A stretch of DNA of 11,868 bases from Dictyocoela muelleri (taxonomy: Eukaryota > Microsporidia), in contig SDVU01000616.1 in NCBI GenBank assembly GCA_016256075.1, positions 1 to 11,868 on the forward strand. The letters are read 5' to 3'. A program made the position numbers and the translations under genes. Under the pieces are notes generated by a model. It did not search any database, was not told where the DNA came from, and worked only from the letters and a program-made list of their open reading frames with translations. Positions 1 to 8,342 of the stretch are shown here, one piece after another (positions within the stretch are counted from its first letter, which is position 1; the number at the start of each line of letters is the position of its first letter).

Positions 1-65
1 TCAATTTTATTTAAAATTAATTCATTATCAATTTTATAAAAAAATAATTAATTCATAATAAATTG
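1..65 (+). repeat. Outer inverted-repeat arm, left
   Basis: This AT-rich arm reads as the reverse complement of 604-667 with only a few differences. The shared core includes AATTAATTCATTATCAATTT. The match is much longer than expected from base composition alone, although low complexity makes exact ends uncertain. Confidence 0.6.
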
Positions 66-303
66 TATAAAATCAATCATATAATCTTCAGAAAAACTCT
101 TTTAATCATATGCATTATTAAATATTTCTTTAAGATCGATCTTAAAATTCTATACATCTAAACATAATATAAACAAATTGGTCTGGTTCAAAAAGAGGAT
201 TGCTTAAAAACCATAATATAACAAAATATATAAAAACTCTTTTAGGTATATGATTGAAAGAGTTTTTTTGATGATTATTTGATTGATTTTATACAATTTA
301 TGA
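54..303. repeat. Inner inverted repeat with arms of about 55 bp
   Basis: The arms are 54-112 and 247-303. Both carry TTGTATAAAATCAATCA followed by a block AAAACTCTTT(T/C)AATCATAT, read on opposite strands. The centre of about 130 bases contains no coding signal. A further short hairpin, with AAAAACTCTTT and its complement as arms, sits at the inner edge of the right arm (about 232-267). Confidence 0.65.
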
Positions 304-306
304 GGC

Positions 307-352
307 TTGTATCGTAAGTTTCTTACCATATGGTAGGCAAATTACGATACAA
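307..352. repeat. 46-bp near-perfect palindrome
   Basis: The sequence is symmetric about 329/330. The outer arms are TTGTATCGTAA and TTACGATACAA, and the centre is TACCATATGGTA. Only a few internal positions break the symmetry. It could form a strong hairpin or cruciform. It abuts the inner inverted repeat. A related half-site lies at about 579-599. Confidence 0.75.
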
Positions 353-603
353 AATCAAATTTTTATTTTTTTAATAAAATTTTTTAATACCCCCTATGGA
401 ATTTAATTTGCTAAATAATATTTTGTTTGAATTTATAGAATCTTAATTCTTTTTATAGATTATTCTGTTCTCAATGAACATAGACAATGTCCAAAATGCA
501 GGGGAGATATGCTATTGAAAGTATTTATCAAGAATTTTTAATTTTTATTTTTTTATTACCTAAGGTCCCTACCTTATTGGTAGAAAACTTACGATAAAAG
601 CCC

Positions 604-667
604 CAATTTATTATAAATTAATTAATTTTTATAAAATTGATAATGAATTAATTTTTAATAAAATTGA
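604..667 (-). repeat. Outer inverted-repeat arm, right
   Basis: This is the partner of the arm at 1-65, in opposite orientation. It begins just after a short GC-bearing stretch that resembles half of the palindrome at 307-352. The right border of the whole element is not certain and may lie a few tens of bases further right, where AT-rich sequence continues. Confidence 0.6.
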
Positions 668-1518
668 TAATTAATTAATTTTAAATTAAAAAATTTTTAA
701 AATTCAAGATTTTATTTTTTGTTGTCACGACCATAAGGGTTATTTTTATTTTTATTGTCGGGGCAAAGTATCTGAGAACCTTCTTGTTCTATTATACATT
801 ACGAAATAACTTATTGGCACAATCAAATGATCCATCGTACTACAATATTTACACCCTTACAATTAGTATATAGAACGACATATAAAAAAGGAGGATATAT
901 TTTATAAAGCCTAATAATTTTGTAGGATTTTTTTTTATAAATATCGCGAATAAACAGGGGAAGACGTCAATATAAGATAATAACATTATAGTGATATTAA
1001 AATGTGTGAAATAAATGTTATAAGAGAACGAGAGATTTAAGCGTTCTTAATACTGATTAAGCGTATTTAAAATGATAAGAGGATCTATTTAAAAGAATTA
1101 TATTAGCGCACTAACAATTAGGAGTAGGGATAGACGAAAAGTGCACATATATTCCAATGTAAATACTAGAACTATGCCTTAATTTGAAAATATAGACACT
1201 CAAGTATATGTCATTACTGATATTCATCATAATTTGTGATCTTTAAACACAATAGATGACCCGAAATAGTTTTTATTAGTGCGCCTTACGAGACTTATCG
1301 ATTTTGGAAGATTAAATAGCAATTATAAAACAAATTTTAATTTATATGTTATAAATGTTCTGGAAATTTAATTTCTTTTTTTAATAAAAAAAATAAAAAA
1401 AGACACCTATAGCAGTTTTACAAAATTTTAAAATAATTAAATTTTAAAAATTTTATTTAATTTTTTTTATTATTTTTTGGGTACGTTTTATGTCTGAGTA
1501 CACCTCGTTCCTGTGATA
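668..1518. other. Unassigned AT-rich region
   Basis: I find no open frame of useful length, no RNA gene and no clear terminal repeats. Frames on both strands are broken by frequent stops. Composition is less extreme at about 720-1300 than on either side, so this could be old decayed coding or element sequence, but nothing is recognisable. A 9-base inverted repeat, GCGCACTAA / TTAGTGCGC, lies at 1106-1114 and 1276-1284. Poly-A/T runs dominate 1370-1480. Confidence 0.5.
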
Positions 1519-1520
1519 TA

Positions 1521-1544
1521 CAGTCTACCTCCGTTTTTTTACCA
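1521..1544 (+). repeat. Left terminal inverted repeat of pogo-type element
   Basis: The repeat begins CAGTCTACCTCCG and runs through a T tract into ACCA. It matches the reverse complement of 3459-3483 with two substitutions and a one-base difference in T-tract length. A TA dinucleotide precedes it. Confidence 0.9.
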
Positions 1545-1563
1545 TAAAGGGGAAATTCAAAAA

Positions 1564-1659
1564 GGTGGTAAAAAACCTGGGGTGGTAAAAAACTGGGGGT
1601 GGTAAAAAAACGTGGGTGGTAAAAAAATTGGGTGGTAAAAAAACGAGGTAGATAAAAAG
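1564..1659 (+). repeat. Left subterminal 17-bp tandem array
   Basis: GGTGGT followed by an A tract recurs at 1564, 1581, 1598, 1615 and 1631, giving a period of 17, 17, 17 and 16. A degenerate sixth unit starts near 1647. The unit is the same motif as the element's right terminal repeat. Its orientation is opposite to the adjacent left terminal repeat, so the two could pair as a hairpin. The likely role is transposase binding; this is inferred from position only. Confidence 0.88.
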
Positions 1660-1672
1660 GGATTTAATTTTT

Positions 1673-3231
1673 TTATTTAAAATAATTTAAGATATTCTTG
1701 AAATTATTCTTTTGCTGTTCATTGTTGAGGAATTTTTCTAGACAATAAATAGAATTATATACGTCTTGGTCTGTATTAGAATCTAAAGCATATGATTTTA
1801 TATTTTCAAAACCTAATATAGCCTTAGACAGTAAATTTTTATGGTGGATATATCCTGTTCATCTGATGAAATATTCGAATCAGATAATTCGTCAATTTGA
1901 ATAAGTTTTTGTTGATCTGAATGTTTAAAATCATGATAAGAAAATCAGAATATATATCGAGATTTAAGAATTCATCTTGTTATATACTATCACCTTCAAA
2001 AAGCTGTTTAGAAACATTATCAAATGTCTCTTTTTGAATTGGATCTACAATAATGACTTCATAATCATAAAAAGTCTTCTTCCAACAATTATTGATAGTC
2101 TCATTTGTTACCTCATCCCATGCATACTTTGTGTACACAATTCCGTTTTTTATGGTCAATCCTTTAAAAAGTTTTTCAATATGAGTACCTTCGGTTATTT
2201 CATTTATGATTGAAGACAACTGATACTTGTAGAATTTTGATTTGAAACTTCTAATTATTCCAGCATCGAGTAGCTGTAATTTTGAAGTGCTATTTTTAGG
2301 CAAAAAAAGAAGCTCAATATTAGATAGCTCATAGGAAATTTTTTTTGATGGACAATTATCTAAAATCAACAGAATTTTTCTTTACAAGTTCTTAAATTTA
2401 TATTCCAGTCATAAAGCCATTTGTTAAATTTAAGAGATGTCATCCATGCTGTTTTGTTGTGTAAATAATCTCAGAAAAGGCTCTTATTAAATAACTTAAA
2501 GGCTCTTAGGTTCTTAAACTTTCCGATAACAACAGGCTTCAATTTTTCGGAACCTGACATGTTGCATGTAAGCAAAATCGTTATTCTATCTTTTAATTTT
2601 TTAATTCCATTCCTTGTTCGCGAAACCAAACCTTTTGAGGGTGCTAGTTTGTATAAAAGTCTGTTTCATCGCAATTAAATACATTATTCTCCCCATAAGA
2701 CACTATTTTTTCTCGTATGATCAGAAAAAAATCCTCAAAACATTGTTTGTTAACAAGTAAACTTTCCCCATAGCATTGTTTTGAAGAGATTCTGTATCTT
2801 TTTTTAAACCTGTGGAGCCATCCATTCGATGCTTTAAATTCATTCGTAGTATGAATAAATTCATTATTTTTATTTAACTCTTTATGAATCTCAAGTGCTT
2901 TTGTTTTTAAAATAAGATCGGTGAAAAACCCACCACCAGTTTCTATGATATCTATCCAATCTTTCAATTTTTTATCTAGATCAGCATATTTTATATTTCT
3001 TGGTATGTTACTGATATAATTATTAGTAACAAAAGCGTCTTTAATCTCCTTTTCCTTATCCATAAAATTCTTAATGGAACGCCTCTGAATATCAATGCCA
3101 AATTTTAAACTGAATATTTCGGCAATTCTAGTATCAGAGACATCTTTATGGATTTTTTTGTATTCAATTATTTCCATCTTATTCTTCAAAGTTAACCTCT
3201 TTGTATCTTTTTTGAAGTTTTTCTTTGCCAT
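1673..3231 (-). pseudogene. Tigger/pogo transposase, broken (CENP-B HTH + DDE_1)
   Basis: This gene would encode the cut-and-paste transposase of the surrounding element, about 520 residues if whole. The N-terminal part (2644-3231, start ATG at 3231) has a psq/CENP-B-N helix-turn-helix at residues 12-60 and a CENP-B/Tc5-type DNA-binding domain at about 80-155. It ends at the first catalytic Asp in NCDET (residue 188). The C-terminal part (1980-2369) has the second Asp in LDNCPS and the third in LLDAGII, with 30 residues between them (DD30D, normal for pogo). FLPKNSTSKLQ is the usual family motif. The gene is inactive. The frame shifts just after NCDET near 2650, an in-frame TGA lies at 2471-2473, the frame shifts again near 2375, and it breaks again upstream of 1980. 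Homologous residues continue to a stop at 1673-1675. The Lys/Asn-rich composition fits the AT-rich context. I am confident of the family but not of the host. Confidence 0.92.
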
Positions 3232-3265
3232 TTGGGGTAAAAAATAACTTTTAATAATAATAAAA

Positions 3266-3464
3266 AAGTGGTAAAAAAGGAGGTGGTAAAAAAAGGAGGT
3301 GGTAAAAAAATGGGGGGGGGTTAAAAAAGATGGTAAATTAAGGGGGGTGCTAAAAAAACGGGGTGGTAAAAAAACGGGGTAATATTTAAATTTACATTTA
3401 TAAAAAAATACTTTTTAAAAAAGTTTTGGTAAAAAAACGGGGGTGGTAAAAAAACGGGGGTGGT
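3266..3464 (+). repeat. Right subterminal 17-bp tandem array
   Basis: Units of GGTGGTAAAAAA with G-rich spacers recur about every 16-17 bases at 3282, 3298, 3346, 3362, 3425, 3442 and 3459, with degenerate units between. An AT-rich interruption lies at about 3380-3420. The last unit merges with the right terminal repeat. All units point the same way as the left array. Confidence 0.87.
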
Positions 3465-3483
3465 AAAAAACGGGGGTATACTG
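3459..3483 (-). repeat. Right terminal inverted repeat of pogo-type element
   Basis: Read on the minus strand it starts CAGTATACCCCCG followed by a T tract and ACCACC, matching the left end at 1521-1544. TA follows at 3484-3485. It is also the outermost unit of the 17-bp array. Confidence 0.9.
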
Positions 3484-3485
3484 TA

Positions 3486-3576
3486 TATATAGATGATTTT
3501 TTCATTTAATTTAATAATTAATAGTGTCTTTAGTTATTTTTATAATTTGTCAAAAATAATATAATAGAACTTATCA
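3486..3576. other. Short unassigned spacer
   Basis: These 91 AT-rich bases separate the pogo-type element from the LTR retrotransposon. I see no coding or structural signal. Confidence 0.5.
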
Positions 3577-3874
3577 TGTTCCGTGAGTGGAACATGCCCT
3601 GTAATATATCGATGGTAAAGCGAAAAATACTGTATGCTGTCTCTACCGTGGCGGGACAGAAAGCTTAATCGATAAATTAGTCTTGTAACTAAAAGAAGTA
3701 TTTTTAACCATGAAATTTATTTAATTTTTTATTTTATGTTTTCAACATCCAATCATAATTTAATACGAAATAATCTTTTAAACAACCAATAGTTATTTAT
3801 ATAATTATAAACTTACCAATAATAATAATTCCATCCTTTGTCAAATTAACCAATAGAAACTCCTATACACGACA
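3577..3874 (-). repeat. LTR (3' LTR in element orientation)
   Basis: The repeat starts TGTTCC and ends CGACA on the plus strand, so it has the usual TG...CA ends. It aligns along its whole length with 8048-8342. Its first 18 bases form a short inverted repeat (TGTTCC ... GGAACA). Confidence 0.9.
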
Positions 3875-3900
3875 TCCTGCTCACTTTTGTAAAAAAAAAT
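3875..3900 (-). other. Possible polypurine tract next to 3' LTR
   Basis: Read on the minus strand, the bases just before the LTR are AAAAGTGAGCAGGA, mostly purines, at the place where the plus-strand primer of an LTR element is expected. This is assigned on position and composition alone. No clear tRNA primer site was identified at the opposite end next to 8047. Confidence 0.4.
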
Positions 3901-4242
3901 TTATTTTTTTAATATTTTTAATTTTATAAATAAATTTACCATTGGGCTTTGTGATCTCTATAATGTTTTTGTTTTAAAAATTTTTATTGATTGTGTATAG
4001 ACCATTGAATTTCTCTAAAAGTTTGCCTTTTAAAAAATTTCTTGTCAAAATTTTATCTCCGATATTAAACTTAATATCTTTTATTGTCAAATTGATTTTT
4101 TCGAAGTTATCTCTCTTTTTCCGTTTATCAATTTCTTTGATCTTTAAAATTTATTCTTTATCTCAGTTTAAAAATATATCTTTAGGAAAATTTTCTATTG
4201 ATGTATTATATACTTCGTTTTAATTCCGTTTAATTTGTAAAA

Positions 4243-4850
4243 CTATTTTTGATATCTGATTACCTTTAAAATTAACATTAACTTAAGTATGGTTTCATTT
4301 AACCTCTCGGAAATTTCATTTACAGTTGGGTTATACAGAGATTTTTTTATATGTTTAATATTATTTAACTCTAAAAAACTACTGAATTTTGCACTTGTAT
4401 ACTGAAGACCATTATCACTGATTATCTGTTTAGGAATAGCATATGAATCGAAAAAAATCCGAAATCCTCTATTTATTATTTCTGATGATGTTATGTTCTT
4501 CATGATATATATTTCAGAATATCTTGAAAAAATATCGGTTTATGTCAAGAAATAAAAATTTTCATAATTTGGATTTCTTTTGTATAATTTATTCGGAAAA
4601 AGACCTACTATGTCTGTGGACAGTATGGTTATCGAAAAATTGGATAAAAAAATCTTCAATTTTTCCTTGTTAAACTTTATCTTCAATATTTTTCTTACAC
4701 AGAATGCATTTTGATATCTCTGAAATTACTTCTCTATAAGAATATGGTTTCTGAAGGTAATTTTTATTGTTTTAGAAGTTCTTAATTTGCCTGGGTGGCC
4801 GAAAATTTAATTTATACTCAAATATAATCCTCTTCTAAAATCGAGAAAAC
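4243..4850 (-). pseudogene. Ty3/gypsy integrase remnant
   Basis: This is the integrase part of the LTR element, which would have joined the element's DNA copy to the host chromosome. The best readable block is 4243-4503 and has the ISDNG motif around the second catalytic Asp and the ERLNE motif around the catalytic Glu of the retroviral-type (rve) core. Weaker remnants extend to about 4850 and include part of the zinc-binding region. Sequence at about 3990-4220 continues the C-terminal part with little recognisable signal. It is broken. Confidence 0.82.
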
Positions 4851-4899
4851 GTTGTTTACGCCTTTATTTCTGGATAAATAATCTGCTAATGTGTTATCT

Positions 4900-5400
4900 T
4901 TTAGAATTTTTGTTATTTCATGATATTACTGTTATAATTTGTTCCTCCATCTATTTTATCGCGAATTTATATTTTTTGCTTTATATAGTGAGTTTCTATT
5001 GGCGGTTTTTATGATTACCTTTCCATTTATCAGAATTGTTTTTAATCTTTTAATGATTTTGTATATGGCAAATGTTCTTTTTCTACCACCGAATGTTTTT
5101 TTTCTAACTGATTGAATTTGCGACTATAAAAAGCAAAGATTCTATGTGTTGGTATAAAAAACTGCCTATGTTATCAATTCATGCATCTGCTTCTACATAA
5201 AAAACTTTTGAAAAATCAGGATAACTTAACTGTGGTGCTTCTTTAATTTATAATCATAAAGCATTTAATTTTATCTTATCATCATCACTCAATACAAAAT
5301 TTTTAACTGAATTGTTTAATTTATTTGTTAAAAATAAGGTATTTTGACTCATTTTTACAATAAATGGTCGAACCCAATTCAATATTCCTATTAATTTTTG
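4900..5400 (-). pseudogene. Ty3/gypsy RNase H and connection remnant
   Basis: Short blocks on the minus strand resemble the connection domain that follows reverse transcriptase, including LIGILNW near 5390, and the start of RNase H, including EADA near 5190. They lie in the expected place between reverse transcriptase and integrase. The stretch is heavily broken and is assigned largely by position and these short motifs. Confidence 0.6.
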
Positions 5401-5449
5401 TAATTTACGTTTTCTATTTGGTAATAAGTTTCCTTTATGTAAGTCTATC

Positions 5450-6150
5450 TTATAAGTTCGTGGGTAATATTTCTGGTGTTATATAGTGACCAAATATTAT
5501 ATGTTATATTTAAAAAATTAACATCTTTTTGATATTTATAGACATCCCCGCGTTCGTTAGAAGTTTTACTACTTTAATATATATGATATTGAGGGTCATG
5601 TAAGTTTTTACTGAAAAATAAAATATCATCTAAATATAGCTAAACAAAGTTTAAATAACCAAGAATAGTCTGCATAATTCTTTGAAATGATCGAGGTGCA
5701 TTGGTTAAACCAAATGCTTCGAAATATTCATATTGTCCATTCATAATTAAAAAACTTGTGTATTTTTTTGAATATTTATGCATTTTAATTTGATGGTATT
5801 CCATGTTTAAGTCTAATGTACTGAAAATTTTTAAATTCGCCAAATCAGTTAAACATTATTCAAGATTTAAGCATGGGAAAATCTATTTTATTGTCATTTC
5901 ATTTAGGACTGTAATCGACTGAAGGTCTAAGTACTTTGTTCTTCTTGGGATAAAAAATGCCAGAGAACTAAATGGTGATAAGGATTTTTGTATTGTTTTA
6001 CTTTCTAATAATTTATCGAGGTTTTTCCTTGCATCGTCTCTGAGTTTATAGAAACTAGGTATTGCTTAATAAACGGCTTTGGGTTAGTTGTAGATGTATC
6101 TGATGCTTACCAGCATTATATATTCCTAAATTTATATTAGAAATTTCTTC
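5450..6150 (-). pseudogene. Ty3/gypsy reverse transcriptase remnant
   Basis: This would have copied the element's RNA into DNA. The clearest block (5640-5843) has FSTLDLN, followed by YHQIKM and FGLTNAPRSFQ, which are hallmark reverse-transcriptase motifs of Ty3/gypsy elements. Further remnants on both sides, such as the SPFSS-like start region near 6000 and palm sequence down to about 5450, fit the same family. It is broken. Confidence 0.85.
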
Positions 6151-6399
6151 TATTTTTTCATTTTATTTTTTGTGATCGACCTGAAATAAGATTTAATAAT
6201 TTTTATTAATCTTTTCATTATCTTATAAATTCAATTTAACCGTTCTAATTCCAAAGTGTTGCCATTGAAACGAATTTCAGCATAGTTACGTTATAAGAAC
6301 GAATTTCCAATGATTACATCAACTTGCAGTTTATCGAATACAATAAATTTAATGTTGAAACTAGCACTTGAAATTTCATTAAATTTAAGTCGACAACTT

Positions 6400-6528
6400 A
6401 CCGATTAATCAGAAATTATGTTGTTATTTGAAGCAGTTGTTAGTGATATCTCTGGAATTTTTGTTTGCTGCAGATTTAAACTTTTGCAAATTGTAGAATT
6501 TATTATATAATATGTTGAGCCTACATCT
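6400..6528 (-). pseudogene. Protease remnant (downstream part)
   Basis: The minus strand just left of the nested element reads as the downstream part of an aspartic protease (retropepsin) region, starting around a DVGS-like active-site segment. The nested element at 6529-7193 lies next to it. The assignment rests on this short motif and on its position between gag and reverse transcriptase. Confidence 0.5.
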
Positions 6529-6554
6529 CGTACCCTCTCATTTCGGGTAATTGG

Positions 6555-6596
6555 ACACTTCGTTCAATTCACACTTCGCCCAATTCACACTTCGCA
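6555..6596 (+). repeat. Left 16-bp terminal array of nested element
   Basis: ACACTTCG(T/C)(T/C)CAATTC repeats at 6555-6570 and 6571-6586, and a partial third copy follows. The same unit appears in reverse orientation at 7125-7172. Confidence 0.85.
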
Positions 6597-6659
6597 CTAT
6601 TCTTTATTCACTCTTCCCAATGCCGTCCAATTCTCGTTACGCCGAAAATTTTTTGTTCA

Positions 6660-6767
6660 AGACTGTTTTATCCTCCCCATTCCCATTTTAGGTCTTTTTA
6701 CCACCCATTTTTATATGATTTAAGTTGTACATCCCGTTTTCCCCTCCAATGGGGAAAAAAACAGTCT
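6660..6767. repeat. 108-bp inverted-repeat segment inside nested element
   Basis: The ends AGACTGTTTT and AAAAACAGTCT are complementary, and the adjacent bases CCCCATT / AATGGGG extend the match. The middle contains TTTTTACCACCC (6695-6706), identical to the core of the pogo-type subterminal repeats. It may be a small insertion within the nested element or a structured part of it. No target duplication is clear. Confidence 0.5.
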
Positions 6768-6927
6768 ATATCCAAAATTTATATATAAAATTTCTTACTC
6801 TCCCATTTTGCATAATTCTAAATTCGTCCAATTCTCATTTTGCTCTAAAAATATTAAAAAGATCGAGAAAAAACATACATGCTCATTAATTTTAATAAAA
6901 TAAAATATTTCGAAAGCAAAACATATA

Positions 6928-7023
6928 AAAAGTTTTTTTTGTTAAACATTAAAACTAATGGTTAATATAAATATAACTTTTCACTAATTAAATTGGTTTT
7001 TATGTTTAACAAAAGAAAACTTT
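6928..7023. repeat. Inverted repeat with arms of about 36 bp
   Basis: The arm beginning AAAGTTTTTTTTGTTAAACA at 6928 is nearly complementary to the arm ending at 7023, which reads AAAGTTTTCTTTTGTTAAAC on the minus strand. About 25 bases separate them. It lies inside the nested element and could form a long hairpin. Confidence 0.75.
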
Positions 7024-7124
7024 GCCGTCTATTGCTTTTTAAATACATTATCGGATTATAATTAATGATTAACTTTGTTCCTTTTCATTTGTCAGTCTAA
7101 TATTTTTTTGCAAAAAGCGCATTA

Positions 7125-7188
7125 GGCAAAGTGAGAATTGGGCGAAGTGAGAATTGGGCGAATTGAGAATTGGACGGTTGGCATAACC
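7125..7188 (-). repeat. Right 16-bp terminal array of nested element
   Basis: GGCGAAGTGAGAATTG-type units occupy 7125-7140, 7141-7156 and 7157-7172. A diverged end block containing GGACGG and CATAACCC follows. These are the reverse complement of the left array. Confidence 0.87.
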
Positions 7189-7197
7189 CTTTTATCT

Positions 7198-8000
7198 ATT
7201 AAACATTTAATTAGAGTTTTATTCAATTCAGAACCAATAAATAATAAATTTGCAATTTTTACATCATGTAGAAGAATAAATGACTTCTTATTTTTATCTT
7301 TTCTATTCTTTAGATAATTACATTCTGCTGTATCATGTGATTTTGATTTGTGGTACTCACAGAACTTAATCTCATTTGAATTAATTCGCGTTTTTAAAAT
7401 CTTTTTGTTTTTTCTTATTATTAAAATGAGGAAAGTGTGTTGATAGACCATTTTCAATTGTTCAACTGTACTTTAAATTTTCCTAGAGTGAAAATTTCAT
7501 TTTCTATCATTTTCATTCGCGTTTCACGAGTTAAATTCTTTAAATTTACTATCTAATAAAATTTTTGTTTCATTTTTATTCCAAATATTGCACTTAGAAA
7601 TACCCTTCACCAAACTTTTAATATCATCGTAATACTCATCTATTATGAAATAATTAATTTTTTTTGTCGATTTTTATTTATTTTGCAAGGTTTCTCCTAA
7701 ATTTTTTCTATATTTCAAATAATTTATTTTTTCTATTGCCCTGTTGGGATCTTTAATTTTATCAATTAAAATTTTTAGTAGATCCGAAAGTAGAGCTTTT
7801 GATATAGCCACGAACGCTGTTTTTGTGTAGCTATTATTTTCAACTAACTCCTTTATTTGGTCAGCCTGAATTTTTGTATCTTGAATCTCGATATTCTCTA
7901 AAACTTCTATTTCAATACTCGTAATTATATCAGTTTCTGCTAATTTAATGTCGAAGTTTTTCTTTCTAAATTAAATTCTGCTTTTTTTTTTTTAAATTTC
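7198..8000 (-). pseudogene. gag remnant with zinc knuckle, and upstream protease edge
   Basis: This is the first coding part of the LTR element after the 5' LTR; gag would have formed the particle shell. The clearest signal is a C-x2-H-x4-H-x4-C zinc-knuckle-like motif (CEYHKSKSHDTAEC) near 7325-7365. It is followed toward lower coordinates by the edge of the protease region, next to the nested element. The rest of gag (about 7470-8000) is Lys/Glu-rich but poorly conserved, as is usual for gag, and broken. Confidence 0.7.
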
Positions 8001-8047
8001 AAATTTAGATACTCCGGGCACTCGGACTGATGAATTCATTCATTTCA

Positions 8048-8342
8048 TGTTCCGTGAGGTGAACATGTTCTGTAATATATCGATAGTAAGCGAAAATACT
8101 GTATGCTGTTTTTCCCGTTGCGGGACACGAAGCTTACTCGATAATTAGTCTTGTAACTAAAAGAAATATTTTTAACCATGAAATTTATTTTTTTTTTATT
8201 TTATATTTTCAACATCCAATCATAATTTAATACGAAATAATCTTTTAAACAACCAATAGTATATTTATAAAATTTATAAACTACCAATAATAATAAATTC
8301 CTCCTTTATCAAATTTACCAATAGAAACATCTATAAACGACA
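8048..8342 (-). repeat. LTR (5' LTR in element orientation)
   Basis: This repeat starts TGTTCC and ends CGACA on the plus strand, and is the partner of 3577-3874. Since the coding remnants are on the minus strand, it would hold the promoter of the element. No TATA box or start site can be assigned with confidence in such AT-rich sequence. Confidence 0.9.

Larger units (their letters stand above)
1..667. repeat. Nested fold-back (MITE-like) repeat, left edge possibly outside window
   Basis: Three sets of inverted repeats are stacked here. Bases 1-65 are nearly the reverse complement of 604-667. Bases 54-112 are nearly the reverse complement of 247-303. A 46-base near-perfect palindrome lies at 307-352, and a related half-copy lies at about 575-599. 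No protein reading frame of note is present. Such a layout is typical of non-autonomous fold-back or MITE-type elements, some inserted in others. The family is not recognised. Because the outer arm starts at base 1, the element may continue upstream of the window. Confidence 0.6.
1521..3483 (-). mobile_element. pogo/Tigger-type DNA transposon (Tc1/mariner superfamily), decayed
   Basis: The element is 1,963 bp. It starts with CAGTCTACC and ends with the complementary GGGTATACTG. It is flanked by TA at 1519-1520 and 3484-3485, the target duplication of the Tc1/mariner superfamily. Its minus strand carries a decayed transposase with a CENP-B-like DNA-binding half and a DDE_1 catalytic half, which places it in the pogo/Tigger branch. 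Between the terminal repeats and the gene on each side there is an array of 17-bp repeats based on GGTGGTAAAAAAACGGG. The whole structure end to end is preserved, so this looks like one complete insertion whose gene has since decayed. Confidence 0.92.
6529..7193. mobile_element. Non-autonomous DNA element nested in the LTR retrotransposon
   Basis: This 665-bp segment interrupts the protease part of the LTR element and is flanked on both sides by ATCT (6525-6528 and 7194-7197), a likely target duplication. Each end holds tandem 16-bp repeats of ACACTTCGCCCAATTC type, in opposite orientation at the two ends, and both ends also carry a GGGT(A/T)AT block. No transposase is present. Further copies of the CCAATTCTC motif occur at about 6625-6640 and 6825-6840. 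The family is not recognised; it resembles a MITE with array-type termini. The exact outer ends are uncertain by a few bases. Confidence 0.75.
3577..8342 (-). mobile_element. Ty3/gypsy-type LTR retrotransposon, decayed fossil
   Basis: Two direct repeats of about 295-298 bp (3577-3874 and 8048-8342) bound an internal region whose minus strand carries recognisable remnants in the order gag zinc knuckle, protease, reverse transcriptase, RNase H, integrase. Integrase after RNase H is the Ty3/gypsy (Metaviridae-like) order. The element is full in outline, but its coding region is thoroughly broken, with well over ten breaks spread along it. It is further split by a nested 665-bp element at 6529-7193. 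By eye the LTRs differ at roughly one position in ten including small gaps, so the insertion is old. I see no convincing target-site duplication beside the LTRs. Confidence 0.9.

Noticed and set aside
720-880. Possible solo LTR with TGTTG...ACGACA ends, followed by a purine-rich AAAAAAGGAGGA
   Set aside because: Only the end bases look LTR-like. No second copy and no matching target duplication are visible in the window, and it does not align with the LTRs at 3577 and 8048.
1977-2213. 78-residue plus-strand open frame
   Set aside because: It lies opposite the pogo-type transposase C-terminal half, which has clear family motifs on the minus strand. It is an antisense shadow.
1500-3490. Telomere-like repeat array suggested by the G-rich 17-bp units
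   Set aside because: The units are bounded exactly by TA-flanked terminal repeats of a pogo-type transposon and flank its transposase, so they belong to the element and not to a chromosome end.
3987-4223. 78-residue plus-strand open frame
   Set aside because: It lies antisense to the 3' part of the LTR element and is rich in Phe/Leu/Ile/Ser as expected from complementing Lys/Asn-rich coding sequence. No independent signal.
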